From the NCBI RefSeq assembly GCF_000686945.1, contig NZ_JMME01000008.1:1-64000 (forward strand): a stretch of 64,000 nucleotides of DNA, written 5' to 3'. This document shows, piece after piece, positions 14,937-23,802 of this stretch. Numbering within the stretch: position 1 is the first letter of the stretch; every line of letters starts with the position of its first letter. A program made the translations under genes and the position numbers. The stretch is from Selenomonas sp. AE3005. Its GTDB lineage: Bacteria; Bacillota; Negativicutes; Selenomonadales; Selenomonadaceae. The notes beneath the pieces are model-generated. The model worked only from the letters and a program-made list of their open reading frames with translations. It was not told the DNA's origin and did not search any database.

Positions 14937-14965
14937 TTGTGTTATCTGTCAAAAACTGTTAAAAT
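14937..14965 (+). promoter_or_regulatory. Probable promoter of the SCIFF locus
   Basis: TTGTGT (14937-14942) and TAAAAT (14960-14965) are 17 bases apart, followed by a GATAGGAGGGC ribosome site before ATG 15001. Confidence 0.5.
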
Positions 14966-15000
14966 AATATGAGATTCTATTTTTGATAGGAGGGCTAATA

Positions 15001-15138
15001 ATGAAGCACATTAAGACGGTGAACAAGCCGAGCATGCAGAAAACCCTGAAGACGGGCGGCTGCGGCGAGTGCCAGGCTTCCTGCCAGTCCGCTTGCAAGA
15101 CTTCCTGCACTGTGGGCAATCAGGTTTGCGAAAAGTAA
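15001..15138 (+). CDS. scfA: SCIFF ranthipeptide precursor (six cysteines in forty-five residues)
   Basis: A 45-residue peptide: a basic leader (MKHIKTVNKPSMQKTLKTGG), then a core with six cysteines at 21, 24, 28, 32, 36 and 43. This is exactly the six-Cys-in-45 pattern of SCIFF. In characterised members a radical SAM enzyme links Cys sulfurs to non-alpha carbons of other residues, giving a ranthipeptide. An AGGAGGG ribosome site precedes the ATG. A hairpin with five Ts (15158-15187) separates it from the maturase, so the peptide should be made in excess over the enzyme. No transporter or protease gene is adjacent, as is usual for SCIFF. Confidence 0.93.
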   Translation: MKHIKTVNKPSMQKTLKTGGCGECQASCQSACKTSCTVGNQVCEK

Positions 15139-15157
15139 GCATTTGCTTATATTACAG

Positions 15158-15187
15158 GCCTTTCCAGATTCTCTGGAAGGGCTTTTT
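15158..15187 (+). terminator. Partial terminator between SCIFF peptide and maturase
   Basis: GCCTTTCCAGA-TTC-TCTGGAAGGGC (one G-T pair) is followed by TTTTT. Its place between precursor and enzyme genes suggests attenuation to fix the peptide-to-enzyme ratio. Confidence 0.75.
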
Positions 15188-15221
15188 ACATTTATTTGCT
15201 TTGTGAAAGTTAGGAGTTGCA

Positions 15222-16622
15222 ATGAAAGCCAGAATTCATAAATTCGTGCAGAACGGTACCTATATCCTGCTGGACATTAACAGCGGTGCCGTGCATGTTG
15301 TGGATAAAATGATTTACGAAATCATGGACACCTTTGATGGGGGAAATGATGATGCGGTTATCGCTGCTTTGCAGGACCGTTATAAAAAGGCTGACCTCGA
15401 GGAGGCCATTGACGAGCTGCATGCCCTGATGGACGAAGGTGAGCTCTTCGCGCCGGATATTGACGTGCCCCCTACCTTCAAGCAGAAAGGGCTCGTAAAA
15501 TCCCTGTGCCTGATGATTGCCCAGGATTGCAACCTGCGCTGCAAGTATTGTTTCGGGGACGGCGGCAGCTATGGTCAGGAACGGGCTATCATGAGCCCGG
15601 AAACCGGCAAAAAAGCGGTTGACTTCCTTATTAAAGCGAGCGGCCCCAGAAAGCACCTCGAAATGGACTTTTTCGGCGGCGAACCGCTTATCAATATGAA
15701 AACGGTCAAAGCTGTGACCGAATATGCCCGCCAGCGTGAACAGGAAACCGGCAAGAAATTCAAGCTGACGCTTACGACCAACGGCCTGTTATTAAATGAT
15801 GAAAACATCAAATGGCTGAACGACAATGATTTCTCCCTCGTGCTGTCCCTGGACGGCCGCAAGGAAGTTCACGACGCCATGCGTCCTGATGTGGGCGGCA
15901 ACGGTTCCTATGACCGTGCCATCAAGAACTTCCATAAGTGCCTCGACTCCCGCAAGGGCGGTGACTGGGATTACCGCGGTGTTTACACCTACCTGCGCGG
16001 CACCTATACGAAAAACAACATGGACTTCACAAAAGACGTGCTGTCCATGAATGACGAAGGTTTTGATATCCTCTCGATGGAACCGGTGGTGTTAAAGGAC
16101 AGTCCGCTGGGCTTTACGGAAGAAGACCTGCCGCGTATTTTTGAGGAATATGACAAGCTGACAGAGGCTTATATGCAGCGCCATCGTGAGGGCAAGGGAT
16201 TCTTTTTCTTCCATTTTAATATGGACCTTTCCAATGGCCCGTGTGTAGCCAAGCGCCTGTCCGGCTGTGGTGCCGGTCACGAGTACTTTGCTGTGGCCGA
16301 AAACGGCGACCTCTATCCGTGCCATCAGTTTGTTGGCCGCGAAGGTTACCGCTTAGGCTCCCTGGACGAAGGTGTGACGGATACGAAACTTCCGCAGTAC
16401 TTCCGTGAAAGCCATGTGCTGAACAAGGAAAAATGCCGTGACTGCTGGTCCCGGTTCTTCTGCTCCGGCGGCTGCCATGCCAATGCTGATCTGTTCCACG
16501 GTGATATCCGCAAGCCCTACGAAGTCGGCTGTGAAATCCAGAAGAAACGTCTGGAGTGTGCCATTTATGTACAGGCTATGCTGGAATTGGAGAAACTGGA
16601 AAAAGAAGACGAACTGGCATAA
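15222..16622 (+). CDS. scfB: SCIFF radical SAM maturase (SPASM domain)
   Basis: A 466-residue radical SAM enzyme that installs thioether links in the adjacent peptide. Residues 1-75 form the peptide-binding (RRE-like) N-terminal region. The radical SAM motif is CNLRCKYC (Cys103, 107, 110), followed by FFGGEPL and LTTNG. A C-terminal SPASM region carries the auxiliary-cluster cysteines (GPC, GCGAG, YPCHQF, KCRDC, FCSGGC, GCE, LEC). The whole layout and length match SCIFF maturases. A GTTAGGAGTTGCA ribosome site precedes ATG 15222, and a strong terminator follows. Confidence 0.93.
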   Translation: MKARIHKFVQNGTYILLDINSGAVHVVDKMIYEIMDTFDGGNDDAVIAALQDRYKKADLEEAIDELHALMDEGELFAPDIDVPPTFKQKGLVKSLCLMIAQDCNLRCKYCFGDGGSYGQERAIMSPETGKKAVDFLIKASGPRKHLEMDFFGGEPLINMKTVKAVTEYARQREQETGKKFKLTLTTNGLLLNDENIKWLNDNDFSLVLSLDGRKEVHDAMRPDVGGNGSYDRAIKNFHKCLDSRKGGDWDYRGVYTYLRGTYTKNNMDFTKDVLSMNDEGFDILSMEPVVLKDSPLGFTEEDLPRIFEEYDKLTEAYMQRHREGKGFFFFHFNMDLSNGPCVAKRLSGCGAGHEYFAVAENGDLYPCHQFVGREGYRLGSLDEGVTDTKLPQYFRESHVLNKEKCRDCWSRFFCSGGCHANADLFHGDIRKPYEVGCEIQKKRLECAIYVQAMLELEKLEKEDELA

Positions 16623-16652
16623 GCATAAATGCTATTTATAATACTGACAACA

Positions 16653-16687
16653 GCGTGACAAGGTGAAAACCTTGTCACGCTTGTTTT
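16653..16687 (+). terminator. Intrinsic terminator of the SCIFF locus
   Basis: GCGTGACAAGG...CCTTGTCACGC is a perfect 11-base stem followed by TTGTTTT. Confidence 0.9.
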
Positions 16688-16826
16688 ATGTGCGTTTTAC
16701 GCTATTGTTTTTCAGCATTTTGCGCCATTTTACCATGTATAAACTATTGTTGATTATTCGTTGTGAATTTTTTGAAAAAAAAGAGGGAGATTCATGGAAT
16801 AATTGCTGTAATTTATGATAAAAAGA

Positions 16827-16856
16827 TTGACAATTGCAGGGAAGTTATTGTATTAT
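16827..16856 (+). promoter_or_regulatory. Strong sigma-A promoter of gap
   Basis: A perfect TTGACA (16827-16832), an 18-base spacer and TATTAT (16851-16856) lie about 50 bases before gap. Confidence 0.8.
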
Positions 16857-16906
16857 AGACGTTGTAAGAACTGAAACTTCTAAAAAATTTAGGGGGTATT
16901 TTTCAA

Positions 16907-17917
16907 ATGGCAGTAAAAGTTGCTATCAATGGTTTTGGCCGTATTGGCCGTCTCGCTTTCCGTCAGATGTTCGATGCAGAGGGTTATGAAGTAGTTGCAA
17001 TCAACGACCTCACGAGCCCGAAGATGCTCGCACACCTGCTGAAGTATGATTCCACGCAGGGCAAGTACAAGTACGCTGACAAGGTTGAGGCTGGCGAAGA
17101 CAGCATCACCGTTAACGGCAAAGAAATCAAAATCTACGCTGAAAAGGATGCAAAAGACATTCCTTGGGGCAAGCATGATGTAGACGTAGTTCTCGAATGC
17201 ACTGGTTTCTACACTTCCAAAGAAAAAGCATCTGCACATCTGGCTGCAGGCGCTAAGAAAGTTGTTATCTCCGCTCCGGCTGGTAACGACCTCCCGACTA
17301 TCGTATACAACGTTAACCATGAAACCCTGACGAAGGAAGACAAGGTTATCTCCGCTGCATCCTGCACGACGAACTGCCTTGCTCCGATGGCTAAGGCTCT
17401 GAATGACCTGGCTCCGATTCAGTCCGGTATCATGTGCACGATCCACGCTTACACTGGCGACCAGATGACTCTGGATGGCCCGCAGCGTAAAGGCGACCTC
17501 CGTCGCAGCCGTGCAGCAGCTTGCAACATCGTTCCGAACTCCACGGGTGCTGCAAAAGCTATCGGCCTCGTAATTCCTGAACTGAAGGGCAAACTGATCG
17601 GTGCTGCACAGCGCGTTCCGACCCCGACTGGTTCCACGACGATCCTCAACGCTGTTGTTAAGGGCGACGTTACGGTTGAACAGATCAACGCTCAGATGAA
17701 GAAGGAAGCTACGGAATCCTTCGGTTACAACGAAGAAGAAATCGTATCCAGCGATATCGTTGGCATGCGTTTCGGTTCCCTGTTCGATGCTACTCAGACC
17801 ATGGTTAACCCGGTTGAAGGTGGCACGCAGGTACAGGTTGTATCCTGGTACGACAACGAAAACAGCTACACGAGCCAGATGGTTCGTACGATCAAATACT
17901 TCGCTGAACTCGGCTAA
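16907..17917 (+). CDS. gap: Glyceraldehyde-3-phosphate dehydrogenase, type I
   Basis: A 336-residue glycolytic enzyme that oxidises glyceraldehyde-3-phosphate with NAD to 1,3-bisphosphoglycerate. The nucleotide motif is INGFGRIGR (8-16); the catalytic motif [10 protein letters not shown] has Cys153; HAYTGDQ, the GAAKAIG phosphate loop and SWYDNE near the end are all canonical. It is the first gene of gap-pgk-tpiA-gpmI and has a strong promoter. Codon use is highly biased, as expected for an abundant protein. An AGGGGGTA ribosome site precedes ATG 16907. Confidence 0.97.
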   Translation: MAVKVAINGFGRIGRLAFRQMFDAEGYEVVAINDLTSPKMLAHLLKYDSTQGKYKYADKVEAGEDSITVNGKEIKIYAEKDAKDIPWGKHDVDVVLECTGFYTSKEKASAHLAAGAKKVVISAPAGNDLPTIVYNVNHETLTKEDKVISAASCTTNCLAPMAKALNDLAPIQSGIMCTIHAYTGDQMTLDGPQRKGDLRRSRAAACNIVPNSTGAAKAIGLVIPELKGKLIGAAQRVPTPTGSTTILNAVVKGDVTVEQINAQMKKEATESFGYNEEEIVSSDIVGMRFGSLFDATQTMVNPVEGGTQVQVVSWYDNENSYTSQMVRTIKYFAELG

Positions 17918-17955
17918 TTATTTGTTCGCAGCATAACTTCATAAGACGAAGATCT

Positions 17956-17994
17956 ATTGAGGTCCGGCCTGGCAAACTTGGGCCGGGCCTCAAT
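17956..17994 (+). terminator. Hairpin between gap and pgk
   Basis: ATTGAGG(T)CCGGCC...GGCCGG(G)CCTCAAT forms a long stem with only a weak T tract (TTATATTT) after it. It could attenuate transcription into pgk or stabilise the gap message. Confidence 0.6.
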
Positions 17995-18014
17995 TTATAT
18001 TTGGAGGTTTACAA

Positions 18015-19208
18015 ATGGATAAGAAAACCCTGAAAGATATTGACGTCAAGGGCAAAAAAGTATTTGTCCGCGTTGACTACAACGTTCCGTTCGATGAAAA
18101 CCAGAACATCACCAACGACACGCGTATGGTTCGTACGCTGCCGACCATCAACTACCTGCTCGATAACGGCGCTGCTGTTATCCTGGCTTGCCACATCGGC
18201 CGTCCGACCGAGGCTCGTGAGCCGCAGTTCTCCACGAAACACCTCGTTGCTCATCTGTCCGAACTCCTCGGCAAAGATGTAAAGTGGGCATCTGACTGTG
18301 TAGGCGAAGTTGCTGAAAAGGCTGCTGCTGACCTTCAGCCGGGTGAAGTTCTGCTGCTCGAAAACCTCCGTTATCACAAAGCAGAAAAGAAGAATGACCC
18401 TGAATTTGCTAAACAGCTGGCCAGCCTCGCTGACGTTGCTGTTGACGATGCTTTCGGTGTATCCCACCGCGGCCATGCCTCCAACGCTGGTATTGCCCAG
18501 TACGTGGAAGTTGTTGCCGGTTTCCTCATGGAAAAAGAAATCAACTACATCGGCAAGACTCTGGAAGCTCCGCAGCATCCGTTCGTTGCTATCATCGGCG
18601 GCGCTAAGGTTTCCGATAAAATCGGCGTAATCAGCAACATGATTGAGAAAGTCGACAAAATCATCATCGGCGGCGGCATGGCTCATACCTTTGACGCAGC
18701 TAAAGGCCTGCCCATCGGTGATTCCCTCTGCGAACCGGACAAGTACGACCTGGCTCGTGACCTGCTCAAGAAAGCTGAGGAAAAGGGCGTAGAAGTAATT
18801 CTGCCGGTTGACCTCGTTATCGCTGACAAGTTCGCTGCTGATGCCAAGACTCAGACTGTTGACGTGGACAAAGTTCCCGATGGCTGGCAGGCTCTTGACT
18901 CCGGCGTTAAGACTTCCGAAAAATACGTTGAGGCTCTCAAAGGCGCTAAGACGGTTGTTTGGAATGGTCCTATGGGCGTATTCGAATTTGACGCTTTCGC
19001 TAAAGGCACCCTGGCTGTGGCTGAGGCTGTTGCTAAGGCAACGGATGAAGGCGCTATTTCCATCGTTGGCGGTGGTGACTCCGTAGCAGCCTTGAAGAAG
19101 ACTGGCCTGACCGATAAGATTTCCCACGTTTCCACAGGTGGCGGTGCAACGCTGGAATTCCTCGAAGGCAAAGAAATGCCGGGCGTAGCTGCAATCGCAG
19201 ACAAATAA
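18015..19208 (+). CDS. pgk: Phosphoglycerate kinase
   Basis: A 397-residue kinase that transfers phosphate from 1,3-bisphosphoglycerate to ADP. It has the N-terminal substrate motif VRVDYNVPFD, the HIGRP loop, LLLENLRYHKAE, the GGAKVSDKIGV nucleotide segment and the C-terminal GGGDSVAAL and STGGGATLE loops. Length is standard for bacteria. It starts 98 bases after gap, behind TTTGGAGGTTTAC. Confidence 0.97.
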   Translation: MDKKTLKDIDVKGKKVFVRVDYNVPFDENQNITNDTRMVRTLPTINYLLDNGAAVILACHIGRPTEAREPQFSTKHLVAHLSELLGKDVKWASDCVGEVAEKAAADLQPGEVLLLENLRYHKAEKKNDPEFAKQLASLADVAVDDAFGVSHRGHASNAGIAQYVEVVAGFLMEKEINYIGKTLEAPQHPFVAIIGGAKVSDKIGVISNMIEKVDKIIIGGGMAHTFDAAKGLPIGDSLCEPDKYDLARDLLKKAEEKGVEVILPVDLVIADKFAADAKTQTVDVDKVPDGWQALDSGVKTSEKYVEALKGAKTVVWNGPMGVFEFDAFAKGTLAVAEAVAKATDEGAISIVGGGDSVAALKKTGLTDKISHVSTGGGATLEFLEGKEMPGVAAIADK

Positions 19209-19486
19209 TGCGTGGTGTGACTTTTCTTTAAGCAAAGAAAAGTCACCAAAAGAAACCGGCGACCTAAATCCCATCACGGGATTTAAAGGTCGTTGGCGCC
19301 CATCCGTGGGCGCCGGATTAACGAGAACGCATTATCTTTTCGAGATAAAAGTAAAAGCCTTCCCCTATGGGGGCGGCTTTGCCGCGGGTGTCCGGTGGAC
19401 ACCCCGTACGGGACCGCGTTAGCGGTGGATGAGGTTCTTACCGCTAACTGGTCTTATAACAATAAAATTACTGGGAGGCTATATAA
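19209..19486. repeat. Hairpin-rich intergenic repeat between pgk and tpiA
   Basis: This 278-base gap has no gene. It holds a chain of hairpins: GACTTTTCTTT-AAGC-AAAGAAAAGTC followed by ACCAAAAGAAA, then GACCTAAATCCC...GGGATTTAAAGGTC, GGCGCCCA-TCCGT-GGGCGCC, ATCTTTTCGAGATAAAAG, and GGGTGTCCGGTGGACACCC. The ACTTTTCTTT.../...AAAAGTCACCAAAAGAAA part resembles repeats seen in many genomes. It probably weakens read-through from pgk to tpiA. Confidence 0.65.
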
Positions 19487-20236
19487 ATGGCTAGAACTCC
19501 GATTATTGCTGGTAACTGGAAGATGAACAACACGATTAAGGAAGGCGTTGAGCTCGTAAAGGCTCTGGCTCCTCTTGTTAAGGACGCTACGGTAGACGTT
19601 GTGGTTTGCCCGACGGCTACGGCTCTTTCTTCCGTTTGTGAAGCAGTTAAGGGCACGAACATTCATGTTGGTGCACAGAACGTACATTGGGAAGCAAAAG
19701 GTGCTTTCACGGGTGAAATCTCCACGGGTATGCTCAACGAAATCGGCGTAGATTACGTTGTCCTCGGTCACAGCGAACGCCGTGATTACTTCGGTGAAAC
19801 GGACGAAGGCGTTAACAAGCGCGCTCGTGCTGCTTTCGCTGCTGGTATCACCCCGATTATCTGCTGCGGTGAAAGCCTTGAAATTCGTGAGGCTGGCACT
19901 TACATCGACCATGTAGTTGCTCAGATTAACGCTGCTCTCGAAGGTTTCAAAGCAGACGAAGTTGCTAAGCTCGTTATCGCTTATGAACCGATCTGGGCTA
20001 TCGGCACGGGCAAGACGGCTACTTTTGACCAGGCTGAAGAAGTTTGCAAAGCTATCCGTGAAGCTGTTGCCAAGAAATTCGACCAGACGGCAGCTGACGC
20101 TATCCGTATTCAGTACGGCGGCAGCGTAAAACCGGCTACGATTAAAGACCTCATGCAGCAGCCGAACGTTGACGGCGCTCTCGTAGGCGGCGCATCCCTG
20201 AAGGCTGAAGACTTCAGCGCTATCGTTAACTTCTAA
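19487..20236 (+). CDS. tpiA: Triosephosphate isomerase
   Basis: A 249-residue TIM-barrel enzyme interconverting dihydroxyacetone phosphate and glyceraldehyde-3-phosphate. Seen are GNWKMN (Asn9, Lys12), the electrophile GHSERR (His95), the base [14 protein letters not shown] (Glu167 and the mobile loop) and the phosphate-binding QYGGSVKP. Third gene of the glycolytic cluster; gpmI follows after 15 bases. ATG 19487 follows ACTGGGAGGCTATATAA. Confidence 0.97.
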   Translation: MARTPIIAGNWKMNNTIKEGVELVKALAPLVKDATVDVVVCPTATALSSVCEAVKGTNIHVGAQNVHWEAKGAFTGEISTGMLNEIGVDYVVLGHSERRDYFGETDEGVNKRARAAFAAGITPIICCGESLEIREAGTYIDHVVAQINAALEGFKADEVAKLVIAYEPIWAIGTGKTATFDQAEEVCKAIREAVAKKFDQTAADAIRIQYGGSVKPATIKDLMQQPNVDGALVGGASLKAEDFSAIVNF

Positions 20237-20251
20237 GGAGAAGAAAGACAC

Positions 20252-21781
20252 ATGGCAACTCTTAAAAATGCACCAGTGGCCCTCATCATCATGGATGGCT
20301 GCGGCCTCGGTGATAAAACCGACAAGAACAACGCTGTACAGGTAGCTAATACCCCCGTACTCGACGGCCTTCTTGCCAATTATAAGACCAGCCAGCTGCA
20401 GGCCTCCGGCGAATTCGTCGGCCTGCCTGACGGTCAGATGGGTAACTCCGAAGTTGGTCATACCAATATCGGTGCCGGCCGCATCATTTACCAGCAGCTG
20501 ACCCGTATCACCCGTGACATTCGCAACGGCGACTTCTTCAAGAACGAAGCCCTGCTCTCTATTGTCAACGGCGTGAAAGAAAAGAACGGCGCCCTGCACC
20601 TTATGGGCCTCGTTTCCCCGGGCGGCGTGCACAGTCATCAGGACCATCTCTATGCCCTGCTCGAAATGGCTAAGAAAAACGACATCAAGGAAGTATATGT
20701 ACATGCTTTCCTCGATGGCCGTGATGTACCGCCCCAGAGCGCACAGCCTTTCCTCGAAGAACTCGAGGCTAAGTGCAAGGAAATCGGCGCTGGCTGCATT
20801 GCAACCGTCAGCGGCCGTTACTACGCTATGGACCGCGATAACCGTTGGGAACGCGTAGTCAAGGCTTATGAGGCCATCACTCATGCTGAAGGCGTCAGCG
20901 CTGACAGCGCTGTAGCCGGCCTTAAAGCCAGCTACGACAACGATGTTAACGATGAATTCGTAGTGCCGTTCGTAGTCAAAGGCTACGAAGGCATGAAGAA
21001 CGGCGACGGCGCTATCTTCTTCAACTTCCGTCCGGACCGTGCCCGTCAGCTGACTCATTCCTTTGTGGATGAAACTTTTGACGGTTTCGAACGCGATGAA
21101 GACTTGAAGATTCCGTTCGCTACTTTCTCCCAGTACGAAGACGGCATGAATGCTCTCGTAGCTTTCCCGCCGGAATCCATCAACAACACGCTGGGCGAAA
21201 TCATCCAGAACAAGGGCATGACCCAGCTGCGTATCGCTGAAACCGAGAAGTACGCTCATGTAACGTTCTTCTTCAACGGCGGCGTAGAAGAACCCTACAA
21301 GGGTGAAGACCGCATCCTCGTTCCGTCCCCGAAGGTTGCTACTTACGACCTCCAGCCGGAAATGAGTGCTGTGGAAGTTACGGATAAAGTTGTAGAGGCC
21401 ATTAAATCCGGCAAATACGACTTCATCATCCTCAACTATGCAAACTGCGACATGGTTGGTCATACCGGCGTGTTCCCGGCTGTAATCAAGGCTGTGGAAA
21501 CGGTAGACACCTGTGTGGGCCGTTTCGTAGACGCTATCCGCGAAGTTGGCGGCGAGGTCTGCATCACTGCTGACCACGGCAATGCCGACAAGATGATGGA
21601 CTACGAAAACGACCAGCCCTTCACCAAGCACACCACCAACCCTGTACCGTTCATCGTGGTATCCGACCGCGTTAAGTCCGTTAAGGACGGCGCCCTCTGC
21701 GATATCGCACCGACTCTCCTCACGCTGGCAGGCGTAGAGATTCCGGCCGAAATGACGGGCAAGAATCTGGTGGAACTTTAA
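20252..21781 (+). CDS. gpmI: 2,3-bisphosphoglycerate-independent phosphoglycerate mutase
   Basis: A 509-residue manganese enzyme interconverting 3- and 2-phosphoglycerate. It has IIMDGCGLG (metal Asp15), the nucleophile in MGNSEVGHTNIGAGR (Ser66), SPGGVHSHQDH, FRPDRARQL and the C-terminal metal site ITADHGNADKM. Length fits GpmI. It starts 15 bases after tpiA behind AAGGAGAAGAAAGACAC and is certainly co-transcribed. No enolase gene follows, unlike in many Firmicutes. Confidence 0.97.
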   Translation: MATLKNAPVALIIMDGCGLGDKTDKNNAVQVANTPVLDGLLANYKTSQLQASGEFVGLPDGQMGNSEVGHTNIGAGRIIYQQLTRITRDIRNGDFFKNEALLSIVNGVKEKNGALHLMGLVSPGGVHSHQDHLYALLEMAKKNDIKEVYVHAFLDGRDVPPQSAQPFLEELEAKCKEIGAGCIATVSGRYYAMDRDNRWERVVKAYEAITHAEGVSADSAVAGLKASYDNDVNDEFVVPFVVKGYEGMKNGDGAIFFNFRPDRARQLTHSFVDETFDGFERDEDLKIPFATFSQYEDGMNALVAFPPESINNTLGEIIQNKGMTQLRIAETEKYAHVTFFFNGGVEEPYKGEDRILVPSPKVATYDLQPEMSAVEVTDKVVEAIKSGKYDFIILNYANCDMVGHTGVFPAVIKAVETVDTCVGRFVDAIREVGGEVCITADHGNADKMMDYENDQPFTKHTTNPVPFIVVSDRVKSVKDGALCDIAPTLLTLAGVEIPAEMTGKNLVEL

Positions 21782-21789
21782 TCAGCAGG

Positions 21790-21866
21790 ACAGAGGCAGC
21801 ATTCTTTGAGCAAAGAGGGCAGGCAGCCGCCTGCCCATGCTAGCCCTTTGCCCAAGGCTGCTCCTC
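21790..21866 (+). terminator. Long hairpin after gpmI
   Basis: GAGGCAGC...GCTGCTCCTC encloses an inner GGGCAGGCAGC-CGCCTGCCC stem. No strong T-run follows, so it may be a processing or partial-termination site between glycolysis and the Fe-S pair. Confidence 0.45.
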
Positions 21867-21903
21867 AAGTATTATATTTTAGAAAAAGAGAGGAATACGA
21901 ACA

Positions 21904-22599
21904 ATGATTGCTTATTCACAGAAAGTGGAAGACATGGCATGCGTAGCCCAGGAAGTACACCATGGTGCTGCTCCCATTCCTGAAGAAGGCAAATGGGTAA
22001 AATCCAAGAACGTACAGGACATCAGCGGCCTGACGCACGGCATTGGCTGGTGCGCTCCGCAGCAGGGTGCCTGCAAGCTGACCCTGAACGTTAAGGAAGG
22101 CATCATTCAGGAAGCTCTCGTTGAAACCATCGGCTGCTCCGGTATGACTCATTCCGCAGCAATGGCAGCAGAAATCCTGCCGGGCCTCACGGTTCTCGAA
22201 GCTCTGAACACTGACCTGGTTTGCGATGCTATCAACACTGCTATGCGTGAACTCTTCCTCCAGATTGCCTATGGCCGCAGCCAGACGGCTTTCTCTGATG
22301 ACGGTCTGCCCATCGGCGCAGGTCTTGATGACCTGGGCAAGGGCCTCCGCAGCCAGACTGGTACCCTCTACAGCACGCTGAAGAAGGGTCCCCGTTACCT
22401 CGAACTTGCAGAAGGCTATGTAACGAAACTCGGTCTTGACAAAGAAGGCCGCGTAATCGGTTACGAAGTTGTACAGCTCGGCAAAGTTATGGAAGCTGTA
22501 CGCAAGGGCCAGGATGCTAACGAAGCTATCAAAGCTAACACCAGCACCAAGGGCCGCTTCGCTGATGCTGTCAAGACGATTGACCCGCGCGAAGAGTAA
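21904..22599 (+). CDS. NifU/IscU-like iron-sulfur scaffold protein
   Basis: A 231-residue protein in the SufE/NifU N-terminal superfamily as found beside GGGtGRT genes. Conserved-looking cysteines are Cys41 (GWCAPQQGACKL, with Cys47), the key scaffold-like Cys in ETIGCSGMTHSAAM, and one in DLVCDAINT. It is longer than classical IscU (about 130). The partner gene 22656-23657 starts 57 bases later, and this pair is conserved in anaerobes, so a shared iron-sulfur task is likely. The call of scaffold rests on family knowledge. Confidence 0.8.
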   Translation: MIAYSQKVEDMACVAQEVHHGAAPIPEEGKWVKSKNVQDISGLTHGIGWCAPQQGACKLTLNVKEGIIQEALVETIGCSGMTHSAAMAAEILPGLTVLEALNTDLVCDAINTAMRELFLQIAYGRSQTAFSDDGLPIGAGLDDLGKGLRSQTGTLYSTLKKGPRYLELAEGYVTKLGLDKEGRVIGYEVVQLGKVMEAVRKGQDANEAIKANTSTKGRFADAVKTIDPREE

Positions 22600-22655
22600 T
22601 TGTGACTCTTTGACAATTTCCGCAAGTTTCTAGGTAAAAGAGAGGAATGAATAGA

Positions 22656-23657
22656 ATGTCATTATTCGAAGGCTATGAGCGTCGTATTGACCAAATTAAC
22701 GAAGTTTGCAAAAAGTATGGTATTGCTTCCATCGAAGAAGCAAAGAAAATCTGTGATGAAAAAGGCGTAAAGGCTTACGACATCGTCGGCGACCTGCAGC
22801 CCATCGCATTTGAAAACGCTAAATGGGCTTACACCCTCGGCGCTGCTATCGCTATCAAGAAGGGCTGTGTTGCTGCTGCTGACGCTGCCAAAGCTATCGG
22901 TGAAGGCCTGCAGGCTTTCTGCGTACCGGGTTCCGTTGCTGACCATCGTAAAGTAGGTCTCGGCCATGGCAACCTCGGCGCTATGCTGCTGTCCGAAGAC
23001 GCTGGCTGCTTTGCTTTCCTGGCTGGCCACGAATCCTTCGCAGCTGCTGAAGGTGCTATCGGTATCGCTCAGACGGCTAACAAAGTTCGTAAGAACCCCC
23101 TGCGCGTTATCCTGAACGGCCTCGGCAAAGACGCTGCTCAGATCATCAGCCGTATCAACGGTTTCACTTTCGTAGAAACTGAATATGACTTCAAGGCTGA
23201 CAAAGTTAACATCGTGAAGGAAATCGCTTACAGCGATGGCCTCCGTTCCAAGGTTCGCTGCTACGGTGCTGAATCCGTACAGGAAGGCGTTGCCATCATG
23301 AAACTGGAGAAAGTTGATATCTCCATCACTGGTAACTCCACGAACCCGACTCGTTTCCAGCATCCGGTTGCAGGCTGCTACAAGAAAGACTGCATCGAAA
23401 ACGGCAAGAAGTACTTCTCCGTTGCCTCCGGCGGTGGCACGGGCCGTACGCTCCATCCGGACAACATGGCTGCTGGCCCGGCTTCCTATGGTATGACCGA
23501 TACCATGGGCCGTATGCACGGCGATGCTCAGTTCGCAGGTTCTTCCTCCGTACCGGCACACGTTGACATGATGGGCCTCATCGGCGCCGGCAACAACCCG
23601 ATGGTTGGTATGACCGTAGCCGTAGCTGTAGCTGTACAGGAAGCTATGAGCAAATAA
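22656..23657 (+). CDS. GGGtGRT family protein
   Basis: A 333-residue protein named for its motif, here SGGGTGRTLHP, followed by NMAAGPASYGMTDTMGR. The start is ATG 22656: AGAGG lies ten bases upstream, whereas the ATG at 22647 is only one base from it. Other marked segments are PGSVADHRKVGLGHGNLGAMLL and STNPTRFQHPVAGCYKKDC. The family is widespread in anaerobes and paired with the NifU-like gene, as here. The biochemical role is not established to my knowledge. A strong terminator follows. Confidence 0.88.
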   Translation: MSLFEGYERRIDQINEVCKKYGIASIEEAKKICDEKGVKAYDIVGDLQPIAFENAKWAYTLGAAIAIKKGCVAAADAAKAIGEGLQAFCVPGSVADHRKVGLGHGNLGAMLLSEDAGCFAFLAGHESFAAAEGAIGIAQTANKVRKNPLRVILNGLGKDAAQIISRINGFTFVETEYDFKADKVNIVKEIAYSDGLRSKVRCYGAESVQEGVAIMKLEKVDISITGNSTNPTRFQHPVAGCYKKDCIENGKKYFSVASGGGTGRTLHPDNMAAGPASYGMTDTMGRMHGDAQFAGSSSVPAHVDMMGLIGAGNNPMVGMTVAVAVAVQEAMSK

Positions 23658-23674
23658 TTAAAACTGTTGTTTTA

Positions 23675-23708
23675 GGCACAAGTTCTGAAAAGGACTTGTG
23701 CCTTTTTT
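23675..23708 (+). terminator. Intrinsic terminator
   Basis: GGCACAAGT...ACTTGTGCC followed by TTTTTT, just after the GGGtGRT gene. Confidence 0.9.
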
Positions 23709-23729
23709 ATTTTACAAAATAAATTTATT

Positions 23730-23757
23730 TAAGAAATGAGTAAAATCCTACGATATA
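23730..23757 (+). promoter_or_regulatory. Sigma-28-type promoter of the flagellinolysin
   Basis: TAAGAAAT (23730-23737) and CGATATA (23751-23757) are 13 bases apart, matching the flagellar sigma pattern TAAA/G...CGATA used throughout this window. Confidence 0.75.
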
Positions 23758-23802
23758 CACAATGAGGTGGTTAATTGGCTATATCTTCAAGGAGGAAGGA
23801 TC

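Noticed and set aside
19454-21631. A 725-codon open frame on the minus strand across tpiA and gpmI
   Set aside because: It is antisense to two certain glycolytic genes; the strong codon bias of those genes leaves the opposite frame open. The same holds for the 422-codon frame opposite pgk (18009-19277).
22662-23561. A 299-codon minus-strand frame opposite the GGGtGRT gene
   Set aside because: It is a shadow of a highly expressed gene, with no ribosome site and no family.
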